This document shows positions 54,079-61,571 of a stretch of DNA of 64,000 nt, one piece after another. Within the stretch, counting starts at the first letter, position 1; each line of letters starts with the position of its first letter. Origin of the DNA: CAWGCE01 sp964480915 (GTDB taxonomy: Bacteria; Planctomycetota; Planctomycetia; Pirellulales; Pirellulaceae). Below the pieces are notes generated by a model that was not told where the DNA came from, searched no databases, and saw nothing but the letters and a program-made list of their open reading frames with translations. The DNA lies in NCBI GenBank assembly GCA_964480915.1, contig CAYZRS010000010.1:1-64000 (forward strand), in the 5' to 3' direction. Both the position numbers and the translations under genes were made by a program.

Positions 54079-54849
54079 ATGTTCCGCGTTGAACTCGACC
54101 ACTACCGCGGACCGCTCGATTTGCTGCTGTTCCTGGTACGCAAACACGAAGTCAACATTCGCGAGATCCCGATTGCTCAGATCACCGATCAGTATTTGGG
54201 CTACATCGCGATCCTCGAGGAAATGGACATCAATGCGGTGGGCGACTTTCTCGAGTTGGCCAGCTTGCTTATCGAAATCAAAGCTCGTTTGCTGCTGCCC
54301 CAACAAGAAGAATCAGAACAGGAATGGGACGATCCGCGCAAGGAACTTGTTCAACGATTGCTGGAATACAAAAAATACAAAGACGCCGCCAGCATGCTGG
54401 AGGATAAGGGACGCAGCTGGCAACAGACGTTTGCTCGCCAATCGGTCGACCTGCCCGAACGCCAAGTCGACCTCACGCAGCAACCAATTCGCGAAGTGGA
54501 ATTATGGGATTTGGTCAGCGCCCTTGGACGCACACTCAATCGCATGAAGCCGAACCCGAGTACCAGCATTGTCTATGATGACACCCCAATCCATGTGCAT
54601 ATGGAGACGCTCTACGATCGGTTGCGATCTCAAGAGCGCGTGGCCATCACCGAAGTACTGAACACCAACATGCGGAAGCCACAAATCATTGGCATGTTTC
54701 TAGCCGTCTTGGAGCTGGTCCGACACCACAGCGTCGAAGCCGAACAAGAAGGGCTCTCGGGTGAAATCTGGGTCATCCCCGGTCCCAACTTTGGCGATCC
54801 CATCGATCTGTCCAACGTCGACGCTTACGAAGGCGAGAAAGATTCATAA
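54079..54849 (+). CDS. scpA: segregation and condensation protein A
   Basis: About 256 residues. The N terminus FRVELDHYRGPLDLLLFLVRKHEVNI with IPIAQITDQYLGYI is typical of the ScpA kleisin. The C-terminal winged-helix part begins near RVAITEVLNTN. ScpA bridges SMC ATPase heads and works with ScpB in chromosome condensation. ATG 54079 is chosen because the family starts there; a GTG at 54025 is possible. Neither scpB nor smc is next to it. Confidence 0.9.
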   Translation: MFRVELDHYRGPLDLLLFLVRKHEVNIREIPIAQITDQYLGYIAILEEMDINAVGDFLELASLLIEIKARLLLPQQEESEQEWDDPRKELVQRLLEYKKYKDAASMLEDKGRSWQQTFARQSVDLPERQVDLTQQPIREVELWDLVSALGRTLNRMKPNPSTSIVYDDTPIHVHMETLYDRLRSQERVAITEVLNTNMRKPQIIGMFLAVLELVRHHSVEAEQEGLSGEIWVIPGPNFGDPIDLSNVDAYEGEKDS

Positions 54850-54914
54850 AACATTGAATCGCCACCTTGCCAACTCTACCGGCGACAATCACATCAAGCC
54901 ACAATTCAATACTC

Positions 54915-55754
54915 ATGTTGCAAAACCTTCCGTACAAATCGCACACACATCACGAACTCACGATTGAGGGGTACTCGCGCGCCGCGGTGCAATCGTACTG
55001 GCGCATTCCCGAACTCAAACTGGGATTTGACCTCGGCGGACAACCGTGGGATTTCATGGGAACGCCCACTTGGTTCGTCTCCCACAGTCACTTAGATCAT
55101 ATCGCCGCGCTACCGGTACTGGTTGCCAGGCGGCGCATGATGAAAATGGCACCACCTCGGATTTACCTGCCCAGTGGCGCTATCGGTGGAGTAGAGGCCA
55201 TGCTCCGTTCGTTCTCGCGACTCGACCGAGGGCGGCTGCCGTGCGAACTGTTACCGGTCGAACCGGGCGATACGATCGAGCTAAGCCGTGAATTGGCGGT
55301 CTCCGTGCATAAGACCATTCATACGATTCCGTCCGTCGGTTATGTGGTCTGGGAGCGCCGAAAGAAACTAAAGGCCGAGTATCGAGGCTTCACGGGCGAG
55401 CAAATCCGCGACTTGCGACAAGAAGGCAAAGAGGTCAGTGAAGAGACGCGAAAGCCAAAGCTTGCCTATTTGGGTGATAGCCGAGCTGAAGGATTAGACG
55501 AAAATCCTGACATGTTGCAAGCCGAAGTCCTTATATTAGAGATGACCTTTGTGGCACCCGATCATCGCATGGACAAGATTCGCAAGCTGGGACATATCCA
55601 TCTCGATGACATCGTGGCCCGCCGCGACAAGTTTGAAAATCAGCTGATCATCGCCGGTCACTTCAGCACGCGTTACCATCCCAATCAAATTCAAAACACG
55701 GTCCGCCGCGCGATCCCAGATATGCTCGGCGACCGCTTGAAACTCTGGCTCTAG
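54915..55754 (+). CDS. RNase Z-like metallo-beta-lactamase-fold protein
   Basis: A 279-residue protein with the metal site HSHLDH (His57, His59, Asp61, His62), then HTIPSVGYVVWERRKKLK, YLGDSR, and a late AGHFSTRYHP. This arrangement resembles RNase Z/ElaC-type phosphodiesterases, but the long exosite arm is missing, so tRNA 3' processing is a guess. It is cytoplasmic. ATG 54915 is chosen. It lies 65 nt after scpA and 7 nt before the next gene, so the three are probably one unit. Confidence 0.82.
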   Translation: MLQNLPYKSHTHHELTIEGYSRAAVQSYWRIPELKLGFDLGGQPWDFMGTPTWFVSHSHLDHIAALPVLVARRRMMKMAPPRIYLPSGAIGGVEAMLRSFSRLDRGRLPCELLPVEPGDTIELSRELAVSVHKTIHTIPSVGYVVWERRKKLKAEYRGFTGEQIRDLRQEGKEVSEETRKPKLAYLGDSRAEGLDENPDMLQAEVLILEMTFVAPDHRMDKIRKLGHIHLDDIVARRDKFENQLIIAGHFSTRYHPNQIQNTVRRAIPDMLGDRLKLWL

Positions 55755-55761
55755 GATTCTT

Positions 55762-57564
55762 ATGAACTGTCGACGCATTGCGACCTGGTGGCTACTTGTA
55801 GGACTTCTCTTGTCTGCTGGTCTAGCCTTCGCTCAAGTGGAAACTGCCACGGAAGGCGAGACTTGGACGACCGAGCAAGCGGCTCCGATTCTCGACAAGA
55901 CGCTCGACATCACGCTGGCTCCGGATCTGTCAGCTCTTTCGGCGGGCGAACGCGCCGCATTAGAAAAGCTGCTGGAAGCTGGCGAGATAATGCACCAGCT
56001 CTATATGCTTCAACGGCACGCGGACGCACCGAAAGCGCAAGAGCTCTTAAAGAAGCTTGAAGAAGAGCAGGGCGATGAAAGCGTCAGCCATCTGAAAAAG
56101 CTCTTTTGGATCGCCAAGGGGCCCATCATTAACACGTTGCAAAACACACGGGCTGCCTTCCTGCCCGTCAGTGATGAATTGGCCGGCAAGAATGTCTATC
56201 CAGCCAATCTCGACCGTGAGGCGTTTGATGAGCTACTGTCGAGCGACCCTCTCATTCGCGAAGAATTATTGGCGCTAAGACATGTCGTTCGAGCTAACAC
56301 GGCCGAGAATCGCGAACGGGATCGGGAACTGCTGAAACTCTACCCTGGACTGGCACTCTTCCATGCCCCTTTCGAAAGGCGACTGGCCGACGTGGAAGAA
56401 AATGGAGCGCCCTTCTACGCGGCGCCCTACGCGGTCGAGTACGCCAAGCAACTGATGACCATTTTTCAGTTGCTGGAAGATGCCAGCGATTGCGTAACAG
56501 AAGAAGACCCCGAGTTTGCCCGTTACCTGCGGCACCGCGCACGGGACCTCATCTGCGGCGACTATGAAGCGGGTGACGCCTCTTGGGTTTCCGGCCGCTT
56601 CAAGAACTTGAACGCTCAGATCGGCAGCTACGAAACTTACGACGACGCGCTGTACGGCGTCAAAGCGTTCTACGGCATGAGCCTGCTCGTTCGTGACAAG
56701 GAAAAGAGCGACGCTTTGGCGGCCGCCGTCACCGACATCCAGGCCATCGAAAACGTGCTGCCTTACGATCACCACAAAACCGTTCGTAGCGACATCCCCG
56801 TTGGCGTCTACAACGTCGTCGCCGATTTTGGTCAGTGCCGTGGCACCAATACAGCGACCATCTTGCCCAACGATGCCGAACACACACGGAAGTACGGGCG
56901 GACGATTCTTCTTCGTTACAATATCATGACCAATCCAACGCTGTTTCAGCTGGCACTCGCCAAATACCAAACCGCGGTCGCACCAGAATTCGATGACGAC
57001 TTGCTCATGGAAGGCGGTTTTCAGCGCACGTTATGGCACGAAGTCGGGCACTACCTGGGCGTTGATAAGACCAAGCGAGGAAGACCCCTGGGAGAAGGAT
57101 TGCAACAGCTGTCCGATCACTTCGAAGAAATGAAGGCCGACCTGGTCTCACTTTTTACCGCCCACGAATTGCACAAAGCGGGCCATCACAGCGATGAACA
57201 ACTCAAGGCGATCTACGCCGGTGGCGTCTTGCGCGTGCTGCAGATCGTCGAGCCCCGCATCGATCAGGCATACAACACGATGCAGCTTATGCAGTGGAAT
57301 TACTTTTTAGAGAACGGGCTGCTCGGATTCGATACAGAACGGGGTGAATTGTCGATCAACTACGATAAGTATCACGAGGTCGTGAAGAGTCTTCTGCAGA
57401 AAGTTCTTTCCATACAGTACGAAGGCGATCCTCAAGCGGCCGCGGCGTTCGTCGAAAAGTACACTTCTTGGGATGAAGAGGTCCACGGGGTCATTGCTAA
57501 CAGACTCCAAGCGACCACCAAGTATCGCTACCGACATGTCCAATACAAAGAACTTCAACAATAG
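55762..57564 (+). CDS. exported M49-like zinc peptidase
   Basis: A 600-residue protein with a signal peptide (TWWLLVGLLLSAGLAFA). The catalytic helix has HEVGHYLG (His426, Glu427, His430) and a downstream EEMKAD (Glu455, Glu456, Asp460), the gluzincin arrangement seen in dipeptidyl-peptidase III (M49). M49 enzymes normally have HELLGH with an extra residue; here the site is HEVGH, so it may be a divergent member. It is probably a periplasmic peptidase; the substrate is unknown. Confidence 0.78.
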   Translation: MNCRRIATWWLLVGLLLSAGLAFAQVETATEGETWTTEQAAPILDKTLDITLAPDLSALSAGERAALEKLLEAGEIMHQLYMLQRHADAPKAQELLKKLEEEQGDESVSHLKKLFWIAKGPIINTLQNTRAAFLPVSDELAGKNVYPANLDREAFDELLSSDPLIREELLALRHVVRANTAENRERDRELLKLYPGLALFHAPFERRLADVEENGAPFYAAPYAVEYAKQLMTIFQLLEDASDCVTEEDPEFARYLRHRARDLICGDYEAGDASWVSGRFKNLNAQIGSYETYDDALYGVKAFYGMSLLVRDKEKSDALAAAVTDIQAIENVLPYDHHKTVRSDIPVGVYNVVADFGQCRGTNTATILPNDAEHTRKYGRTILLRYNIMTNPTLFQLALAKYQTAVAPEFDDDLLMEGGFQRTLWHEVGHYLGVDKTKRGRPLGEGLQQLSDHFEEMKADLVSLFTAHELHKAGHHSDEQLKAIYAGGVLRVLQIVEPRIDQAYNTMQLMQWNYFLENGLLGFDTERGELSINYDKYHEVVKSLLQKVLSIQYEGDPQAAAAFVEKYTSWDEEVHGVIANRLQATTKYRYRHVQYKELQQ

Positions 57565-57705
57565 CGCCGGGGACGCGAGCGGCTATTTCGTCGTTTCGTG
57601 CGTGGCTTCGAACACCGCAACGACTGCCCCTACCACGATCGTCTGAAACTTCATCGCACCAGCCTGGTAACAGACCATGCTGCTTGGGCAATGATTGCCC
57701 ACCGA

Positions 57706-58020
57706 CTACCAAGGTGTTGGGTAGATTCCATTTCCACGCGGGCCAATGTCGCCCGGTGGCAATCCCATGTTGTGGAAATAGCTCGAATGAAACGCCCCGT
57801 AGAACTTGGGATACCGCTCGTTGAGATACTGGTAGTACTCAGGATGCGTATAGGGAGGTGGCGGACCTTTCCAACCCGATCGCCAAAGGACCGTGCCTGG
57901 CTGATATGCCGCGCGTGCAGGACGCGTGTTGACTACGTTCCGGTAGACCTGAGCCTCTGCCGAACAGCAACAAGACAAAAGTAAGGCTGCGCAAATCGCA
58001 GTAAAGAAACGATAACCCAT
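57706..58020 (-). CDS. small exported protein
   Basis: A 104-residue protein with a signal sequence (FFTAICAALLLSCCCSAEA). The mature part is rich in Tyr, Pro and Gly (GWKGPPPPYTHPEYYQYLNE, then GIYPTPW). I do not recognise a family. ATG 58020 gives a compact signal; an upstream start at 58032 adds four residues. The gene is convergent with the peptidase gene. Confidence 0.6.
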   Translation of the reverse strand: MGYRFFTAICAALLLSCCCSAEAQVYRNVVNTRPARAAYQPGTVLWRSGWKGPPPPYTHPEYYQYLNERYPKFYGAFHSSYFHNMGLPPGDIGPRGNGIYPTPW

Positions 58021-58434
58021 GGCAGCATCCATTCAGCCAAGCATTCGGATTTAAGTCTCACGCTTTGGATGTATCGCGTGGTTGACGACAAGCACCCGAA
58101 TGTGAGTCACCGAAGTTGCCCGAATCTTCGACTTCGCGTTGCGATCAGCTTTGTTGTCAGATTCGTACCAGCTTTAACCGTTACTCGGGCTGCACAGAAC
58201 GGTACGAACCGATCGGTCAAACGGTTAGCGATCGTCACACAACCACTGCAAGCACTGTCGTTAACAACGGCTTACTCGGTAAGAGCCGACTGTCCAGCGG
58301 CGTGCAACAACGGACCAACGACTTGAAGCGGCGCTGCCATCCGAGTCACGCGCTCGACAGCAAGATTCGCTGGCGAATGGATGATGCAATGGAGTTTCGA
58401 GTGAGGCGTCCATCGAAAGCACGGATTAGCCCGC
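58021..58434. other. intergenic region downstream of fusA
   Basis: About 414 nt between fusA and the small exported-protein gene. In many bacteria tuf and rpsJ follow fusA; neither is here. The short open frames show no family pattern. I see no strong terminator. Confidence 0.45.
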
Positions 58435-60528
58435 TCAAAATGCGAAGCCGTCTGCAACTTCTGGGGGAGCCGGAGCAAACTCTAGCGGCTCCATCGAACA
58501 ACCGGCTCGCCCCTGGCTCAGGCTACGAATCGCACTCGAATAACCGAACAACTCAGCCAGCGGCACGTGCGCCTCGATCGAAACGATCTCACCTTTCGGT
58601 TCGCACTGAGCCACAATCCCTCGCCGCTGCTGGATGTCACCCACGATATCGCCCATATTTTCTTCAGGCGTGTTGATATCCAATTTCATGATCGGTTCCA
58701 ACAGAATGGGACCCGCCTTACGCAACGCCTTCTCAAACGCGTCGCTGGCGGCAATGCGAAAAGCGACATCATTTGAATTCACGAGGTGAGCTTCGCCCGT
58801 CATAATCGTGATGCGAAGCTTGCTAAGAGGAAACCCACCGACCACGCCACCGCCTTCACTGCAGCCCTGCAATTCGTCCAGCGCAGCCATCAGGAAGTCA
58901 CCTTCCAATGTGTCGGGAGGGACTCGGCTCGTCACAATCACCGCCGGGCCACTTTCGTGTTCTGACGGTTCGATCTTCACCGTTAACCGAGCGTACAATT
59001 GCTCGTTTTCGATCTGACGATTGCACTCCCCAATCACCTCAACGGCATTGGCGACGGTTTCACGATAGTTAACGCGAGGTTTGTGCACCTTCACATTTAG
59101 ATTGAAATCGCGGAGCAGACGATGTTTGATCACTTCGAGATGCAATTCGCCCATCCCGCTAATCAAGGTTTGGCCGGTATCTTCGTTCTCGCTAGCGCGA
59201 AAGGTGGGGTCCTGACGTTTCATCATTTCGAGAGTTTCGCCCAGCTTCTTGCGCTCGGCGGTCGACTCGGGCTCAATCGCCATCGAAATCACCGTTTCTG
59301 GAAAATCGATGCTCTCCAAAATAATCGGCGACTTGGTTTCACACAGGGTATCGCCCGTCACCGAATCGCGAGGACCGATAACGCCCACGATGTCTCCCGT
59401 GCCGGCGAGGTCGATTTGCCCTTCTTTATCCTTCTTGGTGGCATGGATTTGCCACAGCTGAGCAATGTTTTCTTTCTTGCCATTGCTCGCGTTGAGAACA
59501 CGGCTATTCGCTTTCAACTCTCCCGAATAAATTCGGATGAAGTAGAGGTCTCCCGTCTTGGCCGGAATGATCTTGAAGACCAAACCGCAAAACGGCTCCT
59601 TGGCGACCGGTTCTCGTTTTAGAATCTTCTCGGCATCTTTGAGATCAACACCCTTCACCGCGGGCATGTCGGCCGGGCTGGGCAAGTACTTGGCCACGCC
59701 ATCAAGCACTGGCTGCACGCCAATCCCATGCAACGCCGTGCCACAAAACACCGGTTGAATCTGCTGCGCCAAGGTCGCTTCTCGAATGACTTTCTCGATC
59801 AGCGCCGAAGGGACCGGTTCCTCTTCGAGCAGTTTCTCCATCAACTCGTCATTGAAGTTGCTCAATCCGTCGATCAGCTTCTCGCGCCAAAGATCGACTT
59901 CCGGCTGCAGTTCTTCTGGTATTTCATTTTCGATGACATTCTTGCCATCTTTTTCTGGTTCGAACGTTAGCAATTTCTGATGGACCAAATCGATCACACC
60001 GCGGAACGGATCCTTCATATGCGCCGGGCCGCTACCGGCCGGAATCTGTACGACAAACGGTTGAGCGCTCAGCCGTTTTTCGATGTCCTCAAGCGTCCGT
60101 TCGAAATCGGCCCCTTCGCGGTCCATCTTGTTGATGAACACGATGCGAGAAACATCGTACTTGTCCGCTTGCCGCCACACCGTCTCGCTTTGCGCCTCAA
60201 CACCTTCGCGAGCGCTAAACACGACCACACAGCCGTCCAACACCCGCAGGCACCGTTCAACCTCGGCCGTGAAATCAACATGCCCCGGGGTGTCAAGCAA
60301 GTTGATACTGACGTTTTTCCAAGGGAAGGTAACGCAGGCCGAATAGATGGTGATCCCGCGTTCCTGCTCTTCCGGGTCGCTGTCGGTTTCGGCCGTACCC
60401 TTGTCCACCATGCCGACTCGGTGTTTTGCACCCGAGTAATAGAGCATGCGTTCGGTGACTGTCGTCTTTCCCGCATCAATATGAGCCACCACGCCGATGT
60501 TGCGGATGTCTTCTAATTTGCGTGACAT
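58435..60528 (-). CDS. fusA: elongation factor G
   Basis: A 697-residue translation GTPase of normal EF-G length. It has G1 AHIDAGKTT, G3 DTPGH, G4 NKMD, and domains II-V in order, with the domain IV loop in IGECNRQIENEQLYARLTVKI. It moves tRNA and mRNA on the ribosome in the cytoplasm. The ATG at 60528 is clear. A strong intrinsic terminator at 60557-60584 separates it from rpsG, so it may have its own promoter or depend on read-through. Confidence 0.97.
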   Translation of the reverse strand: MSRKLEDIRNIGVVAHIDAGKTTVTERMLYYSGAKHRVGMVDKGTAETDSDPEEQERGITIYSACVTFPWKNVSINLLDTPGHVDFTAEVERCLRVLDGCVVVFSAREGVEAQSETVWRQADKYDVSRIVFINKMDREGADFERTLEDIEKRLSAQPFVVQIPAGSGPAHMKDPFRGVIDLVHQKLLTFEPEKDGKNVIENEIPEELQPEVDLWREKLIDGLSNFNDELMEKLLEEEPVPSALIEKVIREATLAQQIQPVFCGTALHGIGVQPVLDGVAKYLPSPADMPAVKGVDLKDAEKILKREPVAKEPFCGLVFKIIPAKTGDLYFIRIYSGELKANSRVLNASNGKKENIAQLWQIHATKKDKEGQIDLAGTGDIVGVIGPRDSVTGDTLCETKSPIILESIDFPETVISMAIEPESTAERKKLGETLEMMKRQDPTFRASENEDTGQTLISGMGELHLEVIKHRLLRDFNLNVKVHKPRVNYRETVANAVEVIGECNRQIENEQLYARLTVKIEPSEHESGPAVIVTSRVPPDTLEGDFLMAALDELQGCSEGGGVVGGFPLSKLRITIMTGEAHLVNSNDVAFRIAASDAFEKALRKAGPILLEPIMKLDINTPEENMGDIVGDIQQRRGIVAQCEPKGEIVSIEAHVPLAELFGYSSAIRSLSQGRAGCSMEPLEFAPAPPEVADGFAF

Positions 60529-60556
60529 GGGATTTTACCGTTCCGAAATGATGCGC

Positions 60557-60584
60557 AAAAAAAACGCCGCGCGGATGCGCGGCG
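60557..60584 (-). terminator. strong intrinsic terminator between rpsG and fusA
   Basis: On the minus strand CGCCGCGC-ATCC-GCGCGGCG followed by TTTTTTTT, a perfect 8-bp GC stem with an eight-base U-run, 20 nt after the rpsG stop and 28 nt before fusA. It would end or attenuate the rpsL-rpsG transcript. Confidence 0.9.
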
Positions 60585-60604
60585 ATTCGTGAGACTCGAA
60601 GGGA

Positions 60605-61075
60605 CTACCAAGCGAAGTGAGCAAATGCCTTGTTCGCTTCGGCCATCCGGTGGACGTTCTCTCGACGAGTCATCGCCGCGCCCTCTTTGTTGTAGGCGGA
60701 AACCAGCTCGTCCGCCAAAGCCAAGTGCTTGGGACGACCTTTCTTTTCGCGAATTGCCAGCAGCAACCAACGAATCGCCAACGACTGCTGTCGCATCTTG
60801 TTGACCTGCATCGGCACTTGATAGGCCGCACCACCGACTCGCTTACTGCGGACTTCGATCAATGGCTTTACATTTTCCAAAGCCTGCGTGAAGACTTCGA
60901 TCGGTTCTTGGTCGGTGACCTTCTTCGCGATTTCATCCATCGCCCGATAGAACAATCGTTGTGCAGTGGTCTTCTTGCCATCACTCATCAAGCAATTGAT
61001 GAATTTGCTGGCCAAGATCGAATCGTGTTTCGGATCACCCTTAAGTTGGGTCCGACTGGCTGTAATACGTCCCAT
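60605..61075 (-). CDS. rpsG: 30S ribosomal protein S7
   Basis: A 156-residue S7 protein of normal length with LASKFINCLMSDGKKTTAQRLFYRAMDEI and the C-terminal TRRENVHRMAEANKAFAHFAW. It binds 16S rRNA in the head of the small subunit. It follows rpsL after 19 nt and precedes an intrinsic terminator. Confidence 0.97.
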   Translation of the reverse strand: MGRITASRTQLKGDPKHDSILASKFINCLMSDGKKTTAQRLFYRAMDEIAKKVTDQEPIEVFTQALENVKPLIEVRSKRVGGAAYQVPMQVNKMRQQSLAIRWLLLAIREKKGRPKHLALADELVSAYNKEGAAMTRRENVHRMAEANKAFAHFAW

Positions 61076-61094
61076 GTTTATTCTCTATCTGTGA

Positions 61095-61463
61095 CTACGA
61101 CTTCTTGGCACCGTAACGGCTGCGAGAACGCTTGCGGCCTTCGACACCGAGCGTGTCCAAAGCACCACGAACGACTTGGTATCGCACACCCGGCAGATCG
61201 CGAACACGACCGCCACGGACGAGCACGATCGAGTGCTCTTGCAAACTGTGACCTTCACCTGGAATGTAGACAGTCACTTCCTTGCCGTTCGACAGACGCA
61301 CACGCGTAATCTTGCGCAAAGCCGAATTCGGCTTTTTAGGCGTCATGGTACGAACCTGCAGACAGACACCCCGTCGTTGCGGACAACGATCGAGAACAGG
61401 CGCTTTACTTTGCGAGCGTTTACTTTTGCGTCGCTTACGTACTAATTGATTAATTGTTGGCAT
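61095..61463 (-). CDS. rpsL: 30S ribosomal protein S12
   Basis: A 122-residue S12. It contains LVRKRRKSK, the conserved MTPKKPNSALRK with the lysine whose change gives streptomycin resistance, and VRYQVVRGALDTLGV. It is at the decoding site of the small subunit. It follows rpoC after about 108 nt. Confidence 0.97.
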   Translation of the reverse strand: MPTINQLVRKRRKSKRSQSKAPVLDRCPQRRGVCLQVRTMTPKKPNSALRKITRVRLSNGKEVTVYIPGEGHSLQEHSIVLVRGGRVRDLPGVRYQVVRGALDTLGVEGRKRSRSRYGAKKS

Positions 61464-61571
61464 GTTTGATTCAACGGAGCCGATCCCGTCCTCGACTTCT
61501 TAGTCGGCAATTTCTGGAAAAGGGTAGCCTTTCAACGTAGTGAATTGGCTGCCACTGTCAAGGTCCGTCGA

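Noticed and set aside
58021..58434. tuf, rpsJ or a tRNA after fusA
   Set aside because: No frame with EF-Tu or S10 motifs and no cloverleaf-like sequence could be found.
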